Assembly: GCA_037954665.1 (NCBI GenBank)
Contig: JBBMOL010000134.1
Span: 248,001-312,000 of the forward strand
Length of the DNA stretch: 64,000 nt
Reading direction: 5' to 3'
Source: Laguncularia racemosa
Taxonomy: Eukaryota; Streptophyta; Magnoliopsida; Myrtales; Combretaceae
The notes beneath the pieces were generated by a model. That model saw nothing but the letters and a program-made list of their open reading frames with translations, had not been told where the DNA came from and searched no databases. Both the position numbers and the translations under genes were made by a program. Below are positions 1 to 11,275 of the stretch, one piece after another (within the stretch, counting starts at the first letter, position 1; every line of letters starts with the position of its first letter).

Positions 1-257
1 CACTCATGAAACTGTTGATCTTATACCTGGAGTCAAAAAGTACAATCAACTGGAGAGGTGAATTTATTGTAGTATTTTTGCTACTACGGGATATAATAGT
101 CAAGCTATAGAATAGCTCCATTTGAAATACAAAGGCTGTTTAATTATAGAAAATAAGAAAGCCTAATTACTCAAACTATTCTGTACAAGTCGCTTATGAG
201 TCATAAGCCGTGCGAGTTTCTGTTTTAGTTGTGTTGATTTATGCAACATTCTCAGGT
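1..257. other. 3' flank of first NPF gene
   Basis: This stretch lies downstream of the stop codon of the minus-strand NPF gene and should hold its 3' UTR. Short similarity to the flank of the second NPF gene is visible (a shared TTCTGTACAA near 180 and 29180). No separate gene is seen. Confidence 0.5.
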
Positions 258-2893
258 TCAAACGGGAGATTTTTTGTCTGATCCAGTTGTTTCCATGGCC
301 ACTTCGACAGTGGAAGTCTCGTCTCCTTTGTACCTGTACCACCTAGCACAAAGTAGGAAGTACCCGAAATTCACAACTCCTAAGCCAGCAATCAGGAAAT
401 AGAAATAGTCCAATCTTCCTTTGTTGAGATCCTCTGTTAGCCAATTTGATGATTGGTGGACTATGGAAACTAGAAAACCACTCAAATAACTTGCCAAAGC
501 CATAGCAAGACATGAAAATGAGGCTGCAATGCTTCTCATGTTCTCAGGGAATTGCTTGTAATAGAACTCGGTTTGAGCTATTGCATGGAATGCTTCAGCT
601 AGTCCTGAGATTGCAAGCTGAGGAATCAGCCAAAAACCGGACATGGAAGATATAGCACCACCCTTTTTGGTAAGTCCTAGAGTCAGTTTGGTAAGCGCAT
701 CACTGCGTCGCCTCTCTTCCACCAATCCTGAAACAACCATTGAAATGGCCGAGAGAAGAAGTCCCACTCCCATTCTTTGGAGAATAGTGATTCCACCTTC
801 CTTGCCAGTTACCTTCCTAAGTTTCGGTACTATGAGCCTATCATAGAAAGGAATCCAAATTGTGAGGGTTAGCATGCTGAAGACGGTATATGATGCCGCG
901 GGAATCTTGAAGCTACTCTCTCCAAAGCGTCTATCTGACTGAAGAGCTTGGAAGATTCCGTAGGTATGATGTTGAGCATGAGCTACACTGAAAATAATAG
1001 CCGATGCCCAAATTGGCAACACTCTAACAATGCACTTTACTTCTTCCACTTGCTGAATGCTGCAAAGTATCCAGGATACAGCTGCCGGGTCATCCAATGT
1101 GACTACATCTCCCGGCGGGATAATTGCTGATTTGTCCAGGCACCTGATGACAGGAGTTTGCATCAATTTATCTTTCTATATTAACAGATTCAATCATTAA
1201 ATTTTGCAAATAAATTTGAAGAAAAGAGAAATAGTACGTGTGGATTTCTTCCTCTTATCTTTGATAAACCATCAAATTCTAATAGCAAAATGAAAAATTA
1301 TTCTTACCTGAATTGATCAGTATAAGGGAGCTTGGAATTATAGGACTTGATGGGCATAGGGTTAAAAAGGCTAAGTGCTGGATTGTCAGGTAGCTTCAAC
1401 TTTTGTTTCTTAATTGCCGCAACAAACACTTGTGCTACACTAGTCAATGGACTTCCCTCAGGCTTCACTTTGACAAATATTCTTGAACCCCAGAGTAGAA
1501 ATACACAAGAAAGGAACATAAGACACGCTGGAATAGCGAATCCTATAGCCCAGCTCACATCGGATTGCACATAAACAATCAGCGTAGAAGAGACCATCAC
1601 CGAAAATGTCATGGTGAAGTAGTACCAGTTAAAGAAGCTGTTGATGCCCCTCTTGCCTGACTCAGTTTCTGGATTGAACTGATCTGCTCCAAATGCTAGA
1701 TTGCAAGGACGAATTCCACCAGCACCGATGACCATGAAACCGAAGGCAATAAAAAGAAGTGCTAACTGCCCTGTAGATGGACCTACGCAGTTACCAGATT
1801 TATTGGCTGAGCATGCAGGAGGATGTAATTTGGAGGATGCTGCTATTAGTGTTATCAGTAGCAAGCCCTGAAAAACATAATGGAGTAAAAATTGAGCCAA
1901 GATCCATCTCACCTTCTATTATAATTTGTTTGTTTGGCAAAAGTATGTACAAACTAAAATTATTTTATGTAGTCTCAGAAAGATAGAGTGAAGATTGTGT
2001 ATTTAGCAGGGAAGCTCCAGAGAATAGAAACCGATTGGTATCTTACCCCCTCTTCTTCTCATCTACAGTAATATGAACTTCTTTGTGAAGGGCTCAAAAT
2101 ATTCAGCTTATTGGCTGAAAAGGTTTATATTAGGGGGTAATAGGATCAATTCGCGACAGCATAGTTCAGAGCTTGAGTTCAACATTGACCCCAGAACTCA
2201 ACTCTGGAGCCCGGTTTGAACTCCATCCTGGCAAGTTCGTGAGTTTGAGCTTGGCTTGATGGGGTAATCCTTAAGTTAGAAACTAAGATCGACTAAGCCT
2301 TTTGGCGCTCCATTTTCTTTCACAAGATGCGTTAGATGTAATTAAACTTATATTGAAGTTATAAATTCAACTCAAATTCTATTAGGCTCTACTTAAGCTC
2401 TATGTCGATCTGAGCATCCACAATTTGGAGCTCTCAAATCAAGCTGCTCAAATTGTTTAATAGTGAAATGAAGTACCGAAAAGGAGGATAAGGTAGCGAC
2501 GCCCAGCGTCTTGTAACGTCCAAAGTAAGTATCAGAAAGATATCCTCCAAAGACGGGAGCTAAACTAGAAGTTCCAGTATTGACATTCATGAGTGTAGCC
2601 ACTGCAACATTTGTCATGTTGAACACTGTCGTAAGGTACACCGTAAGATTCGACATTGTTCCTATAGTACCCAACTTCTCAAATGTCTCATTACCTGCAT
2701 GTTAAGGTTATTATATTACTTTTAAAACTTCATACCAATGATAAACTAGCTACAGTGATGAAATAATCAAATTGGTGCCTTATTAGTTTGTCTTACCAAT
2801 TATATAGGGCATAGCCTTAACTCCTCTGTATTTAATGACAGGTTCATCGTTGTCAATGGCCGAAACAGTCTTCTTCTCTTCTCCACTCTCCAT
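258..2893 (-). CDS. NRT1/PTR family (NPF2-like) transporter, copy 1, four exons
   Basis: This is a plasma- or vacuolar-membrane proton-coupled transporter of the NPF (POT/PTR, major facilitator) family. Exons by eye: 2797-2893, 2477-2694, 1308-1867 and 258-1143. All three introns have GT-AG ends, and the total is 1761 nt, 586 residues plus stop, normal for NPF. The first exon encodes a short acidic tail, then KYRGVKAMPYIIG. Exon 2 opens with NETFEKLG, the ExxE[K/R] proton-coupling motif (about residues 35-39). Exon 3 has GGIRPCNLAFGADQF and the PTR signature around FFNWYYFT. Exon 4 holds the C-terminal half with EFYYKQFPENMRS. These motifs point to the NPF2 group, which includes nitrate and glucosinolate carriers; the substrate is unknown. 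The frame is open throughout. Intron 2 is 609 bp against 95 bp in the paralogue at 29318-31423. Boundaries are confident; subfamily is inference. Confidence 0.93.
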
Positions 2894-2992
2894 GGCTTAT
2901 GGCTTACCTATTTAGTTATGCTAGGAAGTACTGCATGAGTGTACTCTAGATTGAAAAATGATGGTTCTAAAGAATTTACTGTATAGTATACG

Positions 2993-3000
2993 TTTATATA
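2993..3000 (-). promoter_or_regulatory. Putative TATA box of NPF copy 1
   Basis: The minus strand reads TATATAAA about 100 bp upstream of the ATG at 2893. That spacing suits a short 5' UTR. The second NPF gene has TCTATAAA at a comparable distance (31483-31490). Further upstream the two promoters share a GGTTCT...GGCGGTAC block near 3152-3170 and 31660-31676. Confidence 0.4.
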
Positions 3001-3199
3001 TACATGAGAGAAGATAAACTAGAGCAGAGAAGGATGGATGAGAGAGAGGAAGAGAGATAGCTCATCGCTTGCTATGCAACTTGGAAGATGCATGTGGTTC
3101 TTTCACTACTTATAGAAATGACTTTGATGAGCGGGGACTGGAAGTTTGTCTGGTTCTAGTGGCGGTACTGTCAGTTGAAGGATGACATGACGCATGTTG

Positions 3200-3680
3200 T
3201 CAACTGTCAGTCGACTGGCAGTGTGAAAACGTTGAGCTTGACAGTGTTTTTTCCCTTGGAAAATCTATAGCGTGTATAATGGTTAGGAAAATTTCCACTA
3301 ACTGCAATGCAATGAAAGGCTGGCTGACTTCGGTGAATCGCCTGTTTCCAATTCCAGAACCGATGATTTCCAGTTTCAGTTTTGCAAAATCGCTTCCAAG
3401 GTTTCGGGGCGGTTCGCAGAACTGCGAAGCCGAGCTGCTTCTCAAAGTCCGCTTCTCGATTCGGTTCTGGCCATTTTTGCTTTGATTCTACGGAAAATGC
3501 CATGGATCAATTGTTCCAAGTCCTATTCTATAAAACCAAAACCAAGAACCAAGAACCAGGAACCGTGATTCTGGGACAATTCTTGGAATCCTAGAATCGG
3601 TTTAGTTCCACATGACTAGAATCCTCGGATCGGTTCCTTTTCCTAGAGTGGTTCAGAGGCCTACCTGCAATATTTAAGTC
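3200..3680. repeat. Unclassified GC-richer segment with GGTTCC/GAACC half-sites
   Basis: This block is visibly less AT-rich than its surroundings. It is full of short GAACC, GGTTC and GGAATC words on both strands, ending in a run of CCAAGAACC-like repeats at 3538-3565. Short open frames cross it but resemble nothing I recognise and overlap each other. It may be a degenerate non-autonomous element; no termini or target duplication were found. Confidence 0.25.
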
Positions 3681-5815
3681 TCGTTTCATCTCGTGGAATT
3701 ATTTATGTACATCCTATTTCGGCAATTGATTTTTTTTTTTTTAATTCAAATGAAACCATTTTAATTATTTAATCATGTTTTAATACAAACAATAACATCT
3801 TGTTCACTTCGCTATAATTGGAATGTTATTATGAGTTATGACCTTATTTTTGGTGGAATTAGTATTACAATGTTTAGTTAATTTTTTATCATGGAATATG
3901 AATAATGGCTATTGCATAAAATATGGAATTCCTAATCTTAACTCCATATACTGAGTTGCCATTAAGAGGAGAAGTGAATTTTTTTTCCCAACTTACCCCA
4001 TTAAAACTAACAAAAGACAGCTAATACCCTCATCAAATTAAAAAGGAAAGGAAGAGTGAAGCATGAAACCTCACTTTTGTTCATCATCATTGCCAGGCAT
4101 TGAAGGTCATTGTTGACTGCAAACAATAGTAAGATATTCAGCGGCCATTGGTGATAAGCGACAAGTGAATTGGTGAAAACCCCAACTTATGCGTTGTCAT
4201 CCTATAGCGCTCATAGTCCCCATGATAATTGGTAAAGGTGGTAGCTAATTGCAACCACTCAAATCTCCATCTTAGCTTCAGTTCTTTAAGTAAGTTCATT
4301 GCATGTCCCACTAGCTTTAACACTTGTAAATTTGTCATGGTTGTCTACGATCTTTCAGTGGTGAGTTATGTTTGCGAGGTTTTGCCTTATTCAATCATTA
4401 ACTTAAGACTAAACTATTTACTAATGTGGACTACTAAGATTTCGGCTACTGCTCAATCAGATATTGCAAAACTTGGGAACATTATTTTCATTGCAAGGAA
4501 TAGAACCTTCTAGTTCATCTAATTCCTAGTTCAATTGGAAATTTGAAAAGGTAACAAGTTCTATCGATTTTTCCAAACAAATTTTCAAGTACGTAGAAGA
4601 ATGTACCATTATGGATGACTTCTAATAGAATCATCTTCCCATACAATCGATTCACTTTGTGTAGATATAGAACCTGGAAAACATACCTTTGAAACTGCAA
4701 TATAAAAGTTCCGACAACTAGTTGCGCAACACATTAACCACACAATTGATCAAATGAGGGCTCCACCTCTAACATCTTCAATGATACCACACTAGGGTTG
4801 GTGATTCCATCTAGGGGGTATGGTACAAGTACATTTTGCATGTTTGATTATGAGAATTATGGGTTTTCATGGTTGTTGTAGTTTGGGATTAGGGTTTACA
4901 TTGGGATTCATCCTATTTCTACCTCTTTCATTTGTATCCACATCAATGTTAAAGTTTAGGAAAATTTTTACTTTTTCCCCTAAACATTTTATTCTCTACA
5001 AAATATTTACTTGAAAAAAAGGTGGTGGTAAAATCAATGTTGTTAGATGAGAAAGAAATTGTAAAATGTGTACATCTTTAGTATTGATAAAAGAAATAAT
5101 TTACTTCTAAAATTTTTCAAACCGTAAATAAAGGAGAAATTGCTTTTAAATTTAGGATGTATTATCATAATTTTATTCATTTACTTTTTACAGTGTTATG
5201 TTAAAAACAATCTTTTAATCTATACTATTAAAATAAGAGACACCGGATATTTATCTTTAATCTTTTTCATTTCATTTTATTTATGCATTTACAAAATAGA
5301 CCCTAATTACTTTTTCAATCCAAACAAATGATAATAATAGATTTTATAGGGATAACTATGGTAAATAACTAAAAAAGTCATAACTACTGCCTTCCACTTA
5401 TGTGTCCCGATCCGTGTTGTTTCTTTACCTACCTATTATTTCTAATTTTTTTGCTTTTTTTTTTAATTTTTAATTTTAATGAAATTAATCAAATTTTAAT
5501 TTTATTATTTAATTATACATATTAAATTTTTATTATTAATATATAAATTCATAATAAAATTAAAAATTAAACTGATTCCGTCAAAATCACAGCTGTAATC
5601 ATTAAAAATTCGGAAATTTCTACGGTCTTCTAGCTTTTCACCGCTAATTTTTGCTGTTTTAATTTGCATGCGGGTGTAATATGTAATTTCATTTTTTTTT
5701 TTTAAGGACTCATAAGGGGTGGGGGAAGTGGTGGGCTCGGTGGGTAAAAAGACTAGGAACATGCACATACATCGTCACGTGAACGACGACAAAACAGCAG
5801 AAAACTGTACAGTCT
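3681..5815. other. AT-rich intergenic DNA, no gene seen
   Basis: This is AT-rich sequence with scattered short open frames that lack codon structure or recognisable motifs. It is spacer upstream of NPF copy 1. Confidence 0.5.
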
Positions 5816-5900
5816 AGCGTAAGAGCCTACATCAGCAAATTTCGTCTCAATCGGGAGCCAATCGACGAAAAGAGAGCATTAAAAACGCCGGCCGAAATTA
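5816..5900. repeat. Segment shared with 36474-36560
   Basis: The words GCGTAAGAGCCTACATCA, TCGTCTCAATCGGG and a following AAAAAC-CC stretch recur in the same order at 36474-36560. Each copy lies a few kilobases upstream of one NPF gene, so this is probably residual homology from the tandem duplication. A small dispersed repeat is the alternative. Confidence 0.5.
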
Positions 5901-5918
5901 TTAAAATAGGACTTTGAA

Positions 5919-6051
5919 AATAAGATTTTATATAAATTATAATATAATTTTTTAAATGGTAGTTTTATATAAAATATTTCGATTTATTAAAAAAAATTTA
6001 CAAAACCATAATTTAAAAAATTATATATTAATTTATATAAAAACTTATTAT
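5919..6051. repeat. Small AT-rich foldback (MITE-like)
   Basis: Two arms of about 55 bp, 5919-5974 and 5995-6051, are imperfect reverse complements. Both contain an AATAAG-TTTTATATAAATT core followed by ATAATTTTTTAAAT. The loop is about 20 bp. GGCC-containing words flank it on both sides. No clear target duplication was found. Confidence 0.45.
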
Positions 6052-7132
6052 ATTAATAACTTACACCATGTACCGGCCATTCTGCACTGTAAACTGTGCA
6101 TATTATATGGATCGGCCAAAATCCAAGTCCATGTAATGTGATGTTCTGTTTGGGACTGTTATTACATGCCTTAAATAATATTATACTCTATTAATATTGT
6201 AAATTTTATCATCCGTGTGTAATACTTCAAAATTATACTCGGTGGCCTAGTACGCGGTGGTTGGTGATTCCCTATAGCAAGTCGTAAACGATATGTTTAA
6301 AAAAACTAATCTATTATTTTTAAGAAAAAGCTGTACTATTTAACTCTACATATTTTATTATATAGTTTTAATATTTTTGTTACCCCACTTTCTCATCACC
6401 ATTGCTTCCTTGATAACTGCCTTTGCAAACTATCCCTTCCTAGTAAAATCATCCCAACTTTTTTTGTAATTGGCTTCATGAACTTTTTTTTTTTCAATAA
6501 ACAAATACAAAACAAAAAATTTAAATTTTATGTATTTTAACAAAAATATTTATAATGTAATATTTTTTTTGGTAATATAGTGTAATATTGTTGTTTTTTT
6601 TTATCTTATCTTACACGAATTTTCAAACAATTTATTCATTAATTTTTTTCTTTCTTTATTCACCGATCATTTATATAATTTAATACCATTATATTTATTT
6701 TTGTACACGTAATGCGAATATACATCTGCTAGTATCTTTTTGTGCCACTTCTTACTGTGTTTGAGCCTCCTCTCAAGTTAAAACTATATCTTCTAAACAC
6801 CCTCATTAAATAATCCAAAGAAGATAAAAATCTAAATAGTTTTCAATGTCAAAGGATGACCGGCAAGCGCTTAAGAAAGAGTCCTGCAATTACCAAATAT
6901 ATGGTCCCAACCTCCCTAAGTTGGGGCCTTGTTTTATATTTTAATTTTTAATTTTTTTTAATTTTCTATTTTCAATATGTACTCAAATCAGTAAATTTTT
7001 TAAAATTGGTTTACCTTTCTAGATATTCTATTTTTGCCCTCTTTAAGAAAAAAAAATATGGGAAACATACAACAACTTCAAAATAAGTGAAAAACCTAAG
7101 AAATAGAAAAAAAAAGAAAAATGGAAAAAAAA

Positions 7133-7133
<1 letters not shown>

Positions 7134-7173
<40 letters not shown>
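7134..7173. repeat. (TAA)n microsatellite
   Basis: About 13 uninterrupted TAA units lie just outside the left end of the Ogre-like element. It is a likely length-polymorphic locus. Confidence 0.95.
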
Positions 7174-7175
<2 letters not shown>

Positions 7176-7273
7176 CCATCTGTCGATAGAAAGCGCCAAA
7201 CCAGAGTGGTCCAACACAGTCACTAGTGTCGATGGTGACTGGTGCATGTCCGATGAATTCCACCCCCCAACCA

Positions 7274-7296
7274 CCCCCCCCCCCCCCCCCCCCCCC
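7274..7296. repeat. Poly-C tract, 23 bp
   Basis: A pure run of 23 C follows two shorter C runs (7263-7268 and 7271-7272). It could be a polymorphic homopolymer or an assembly-sensitive site. Confidence 0.9.
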
Positions 7297-7490
7297 ACAA
7301 CGTCCACGTCGTTCCATGTAGAAATTGATTTTTGTTTTTTGTTTTTTTTTCCTTGATGCTATTTAATATTCTTAATAATTATTAGTTATTGAACATATAA
7401 AAATAAATATATTTTTTATTGTTCTTGTTTAATTAATAGTTAGCAATTGATAAATAATATTATTTTTAAAAAAGAAATTAAAGTTAAAAA

Positions 7491-7495
7491 ATATT
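7491..7495. repeat. Left target-site duplication ATATT
   Basis: ATATT directly precedes the 5' LTR and recurs directly after the 3' LTR at 21162-21166. This 5-bp duplication is what Ty3/gypsy integrases leave, and it fixes the element ends. Confidence 0.85.
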
Positions 7496-7666
7496 CGTAA
7501 ACACCTCATTTTTGCTTTAAAAAAAACTCTATAATAATAATGATGATGATGATAAAATACATTTGGGTATCTAAGTTTAATTTGTAAATCTCAAAATAAC
7601 AAAAAAATTAGCAAAAATATTAAGTTAATGTATAATTTGTATGTGATAATAAACAAATAAATGGGT

Positions 7667-7763
7667 TGGCTCAACTGGTCTATCTGTTAGCCTAGTGCGC
7701 GTCGGGAAGGGGACAAGTCATGAGTTTGAATCCTATATGAGGCACTTTGTGCCATTTTTTTTT
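7667..7763 (+). promoter_or_regulatory. tRNA-like Pol III promoter module in 5' LTR
   Basis: An A-box match, TGGCTCAACTGG (7667-7678), is followed 57 bp later by the B-box-like GTTTGAATC (7724-7732, one mismatch to GWTCRANNC). Then come a GGCAC-TTT-GTGCC hairpin (7741-7753) and a nine-T run (7755-7763), a typical Pol III stop. The same order and spacing occur in the other two related LTRs of the window. Transcription is not shown by the sequence. Confidence 0.5.
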
Positions 7764-8053
7764 CTTTTTCCCCCAAGTTACCACGTGGCAGCATGTGATT
7801 GGCCAACCTAAGCACGAGTAAAGCATGTGACCGTCTCCTCCAACAAACCAACAGTAGCGAAACGGAAGAGAGAAGAAATAAGAGCAAATCCGAACAACAT
7901 TAAACGATTTTTTGTTCAAATCTTTTTGGATAAATTATAAAAACAACTTTAATTTAATAGATTTACATCAATTTTTTTCAAATGGCGAGGGGATAAAAAC
8001 AAAACCCTAACCACGGTTTTGATCCTAATTCATCCACCTTGGTCCCGCATGCT

Positions 8054-8060
8054 TATAAAT
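8054..8060 (+). promoter_or_regulatory. LTR TATA box
   Basis: TATAAAT is followed by AAAGG. The equivalent CTATAAATA occurs in the 3' LTR (19971-19979) and in the solo LTR (57848-57857). It is the likely Pol II promoter for the genomic RNA, marking the U3/R boundary a few tens of bases downstream. Confidence 0.6.
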
Positions 8061-9188
8061 AAAGGTCAATCTTTGGAAAAGGAAATCAGAGGGTAAGAAA
8101 AGAAAGAAAAAAGAGCATAAGCACCAAAAAAAAAAAAAACACTCATTTGAGCTCTCTCTCTCTCTCTCTAGATCCCCCACTGTTGGTATCATTGCACCAC
8201 CATCTAAGGCAGTTTTTTATGAAAGCCAACACCACTAAGTAATTCCTCATCCTTAGGAAGCTCGAAACCCCCTACCAACCGACAGTAACAGCCGTCGACA
8301 AAGACCTTCCAACTGTCGCGTTTGTGATCCGACCCAACCCCGACCCGATCTGCATCTAAGTTAGTACCTCTCCTATTATTATTATTATTATTATTATTAA
8401 TCAATAGTAATAATAAATAAAAAGATTAAAAAAATAATAAATACAATAATAACAATAAAAAAATAAAATTATAAAAGACATTTTTTTAGAAACTTGTTTT
8501 AAAAATAATGAAAGTATATATATGTAAAATGTTTTATCATTTAGAAAAGGATTTTAATATAAAAACAAAAATAATAATTCACGTTTTTAATTAGAAGTTT
8601 TTTTTTTTTAGGTTTAGAAATTTTTTTAAATAAATTTAAGTTGTAATAAACGTAAATCTAACACGTTTTCGTAATTAAGGTTAAATAATTTACTAAAGTT
8701 TTATGAAAGCGAACTATGACCTATTTGATCTCGAATAGCAAGTACGTAAGTACCCTTATGGGGCAACTATAAAAAAATAAAAAAAAATTCAAATTATTAT
8801 TAGTATAATCATTATTTTTATATTTTCTTTCATACTAAAAAAAAAGATATCATAAAATAAAAATATAATTCAAATTTTAGAAGGATAAGGTAGTAATTTT
8901 AGGGTTTTAATAGGATGCCCCCCCCCCCCCCCCCGAGTCAAGAAAATCTAGCTTTTCTTCTTTTTTTTCTTTAAAAAAAGGGGAGATTTCGTTGACTAAT
9001 GTTTACGTTAGAATTAATTCGCTCAATTAATTCTAACTCAATAATTTTTCCTAACTCTATTAGGGTGGTGGCTCTAAATGCATAATAAAAATTCCTAGTT
9101 CAAGTCAAGGATTTGTATTATATGAGCATATGATATAATATGAATCGGATTAGGGAAATAATACGAATTTTTTAAATTAGACTCGACA

Positions 9189-9210
9189 TGACGGCGACTC
9201 CACTAGGGAA
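9189..9210 (+). other. Putative primer-binding site (tRNA-Arg-like)
   Basis: TGACGGCGACTCCACTAGGG lies immediately after the 5' LTR. The GGCGACTCCACT core resembles the tRNA-Arg primer site described for Ogre elements. The match to a tRNA 3' end was judged from memory and is imperfect (TGA where TGG is expected). Confidence 0.5.
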
Positions 9211-9732
9211 GTTTAGTGGGCTAGCCACCTAAGCCTTCTGAAATCATAATTTCTTTTTAGATATCTTTAGTTAACTTTCCTTTTGTAAAATATCGTTTGC
9301 ACTAATGTTTGTATTTTCTCATTATCCAGGGATTTAATAAAGTTAGTTTTTTTATTATTAAGTTTTGATGCATATGATTGTGTGATTAAACGCGGTCAGA
9401 CTTAGGCTGTTTAATACCCTAGGATGGGGAGCCATTGTGTAAGTTCCAGGTAAAGTGAAATAATCACCGCTCGAGGCCGATTAGGCTACCCCACCTAATG
9501 CTTTGATATGGCCTGAGATCCATTTTTTCGAAAATGTGGGAGGTCGTAGAGCTTGGAAACCTTTAGAACCCATTTTTTTACATACATGAAATCATGGACC
9601 AACAAATAATTAACGATGTAATATCTTTCTCCTTTTTGCACTTTGGAGTTTGGATGTAATTTCCTTTTTAAAAACATTTCCTATAAAAGAATTATTATTG
9701 TGTTTGTTTGTAATTGGAAATTTTTATTCTAG

Positions 9733-11275
9733 ATGGCTAGCACTGTAATTGATCGCCTTCTTCGTAAAGAGATTCGTGTTTGTAAGTCTCTAGATCCTAA
9801 GCTGGTATTAGACCATTGGCTTATCCTGTACACCCTTGAAGAGCAAACCTTCATCCAAAGCAAAATAGGGTCCATCCTTTCGTTGATGAAAATGGATGTT
9901 AACCTACCTTTGATTTGGGTCGTATTACACTTCTGGGAAATTAAGCTCGTGGCTTTCTTTATCAGGCCACACGAGATCACCCTAACCATAGAAGAGTATA
10001 CTCAACTTCTCCAGGCCCCTCCACTTTCCAATGGGGTATATGTGCTAGATTTGGAGGTTGGACCGACCAACATATTCAGCAAACTTCTAGGAATTCATAG
10101 AGCAGTGATTAACCAAGCATTAGAAAATAGCAATGGGTACTGTCTTTGAATGGATGAATTAGAAGCTTGGTTTGTAGCATGATGCGATGATGGAAGCAAG
10201 AAGGATCTCTTATGCAAGGACCCTAAAAATTACAAACCAAGATAGGTTTATGCTTTAATCTTGATAGCATTTGCAATTATCCTTTTTCCTATTGGGATCT
10301 TCTACATTCATTATAGGGTTGCAGAATTGGTATTCCAATTCTTGGAAGGGAAGTCTTACATCCCGGTTCTATTAGTTGAGCAGATCTGAAATCTAAATTT
10401 TGTAAAGAAGAAGGGTCATGAAATCCTCCGTTCAAACATTAACCTTATTCTGATCTAGTTCGTGAGCTATCTTAAATGTTTTGGACTGAACATGGTTAAG
10501 AAATCATTAGCCCAATAGGTGGACCTCGTAGATTCATGTGTAGAAAGGATGAAGTTGCCAAATGATCTTTCCAGCCATAGTTGAGTGGAAGTGCTCAAGG
10601 GTTTCAATGCTAAAGATATTATGTAGACTACTAGATAGAGCTGTTACAGTAAGGTTATTCTAATGTGTAGAGACTTTCAAGTCGTTCCATTAATTGGGCT
10701 TAATTGGTGCATAGGCTATCGTCTAAATTCAGTAGTCCGTCAGTTTAGCACCATCCAAGATATAGTTTATAAGTCATCATTAGAAAGGATCACAATCGAA
10801 TTTCAAGACCCAAACATGTTAGTAGCTAATAAGTTCGCTAAGTTAGCAGAGGTAAGGGTCTTATAGGAAACCCGAATTGAGAGTCCTAATGTAGACCTTG
10901 GGGAATTGGATGGTGAAGTGGGAAAACACCGAGCTACCAAGGATTTTGTCATTAACCAGTTATATAAGACAGGGGAAAGGATGTACTATGCTCTTGATGT
11001 CACTCAGCCCACGCTAGTCAACCTAAGCTCGGAAATGAAAACTTACATGGAACAGGTAAGGGCTTAGATGGAAGTCCATTTTGAAACCACAAAAAGCAAG
11101 AAAGACGTGTGAAAGGGTAGATTCAAGGAATCTAATCAGAGGAATAAGGCACTTGAAGTTTGGTTGAGGAAAACCCAGGTAAGGGTTAAAGCATTGGAAG
11201 TCGTCATTGACACTAAGAAGAAAAAGAGATAGTCAATGCCAACCCAGTCAAAGAAGAAGAAGCTTAGAAATTAGG
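9733..11275 (+). pseudogene. Ogre-type ORF1 (upstream of gag), broken
   Basis: This reading frame opens with an ATG at 9733 about 540 bp after the primer site and runs, with many stops, to about 11275. Its first 138 codons (9733-10149) are open. They show DHWLILYTLEE and RPHEITLTIEEYTQLL, the pattern of the plant-mobile-domain-like N-terminal region (DUF7745 type) found before gag in Tat-lineage elements. The last third (11000-11270) is Lys/Glu-rich and probably coiled coil. The function of ORF1 is not known in the family. It is separated from gag by about 250 bp of noncoding sequence. Family assignment is by recall. Confidence 0.6.

Larger units (their letters stand above)
6052..7490. other. 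AT-rich spacer with two simple repeats
   Basis: No gene is seen. The stretch holds a (TAA)n microsatellite at 7134-7173 and a run of 23 C at 7274-7296. These create the poly-Asn/poly-Pro and poly-Leu/poly-Gly open frames around 7011-7356, which are not credible proteins. Confidence 0.55.
7496..9188 (+). repeat. 5' LTR of the Ogre-like element
   Basis: It starts CGTAAACACC (the canonical TG has become CG; the 3' LTR keeps TGTAAACAC) and ends GACTCGACA. Inside are a tRNA-like A-box/B-box module at 7667-7763, a G-box (7782-7787), an inverted CCAAT box (7798-7802), a TATA box (8054-8060), a CT-rich stretch near 8153-8169 and a conserved block at 8705-8770. A 17-bp poly-C at 8918-8934 is absent from the 3' LTR. 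Confidence 0.9.

Noticed and set aside
3200..3594. Four overlapping frames on both strands that might be a small gene upstream of NPF copy 1
   Set aside because: No start context, splice pattern or motif, and the sequence is repetitive.
7011..7356. Overlapping open frames on both strands with poly-Asn, poly-Pro, poly-Leu or poly-Gly
   Set aside because: They are produced by the (TAA)n and poly-C tracts and have no other protein character.
7661..7753. A genuine tRNA gene in the LTR
   Set aside because: A and B boxes are present, but no acceptor stem or cloverleaf of normal length could be drawn; it is only tRNA-like.
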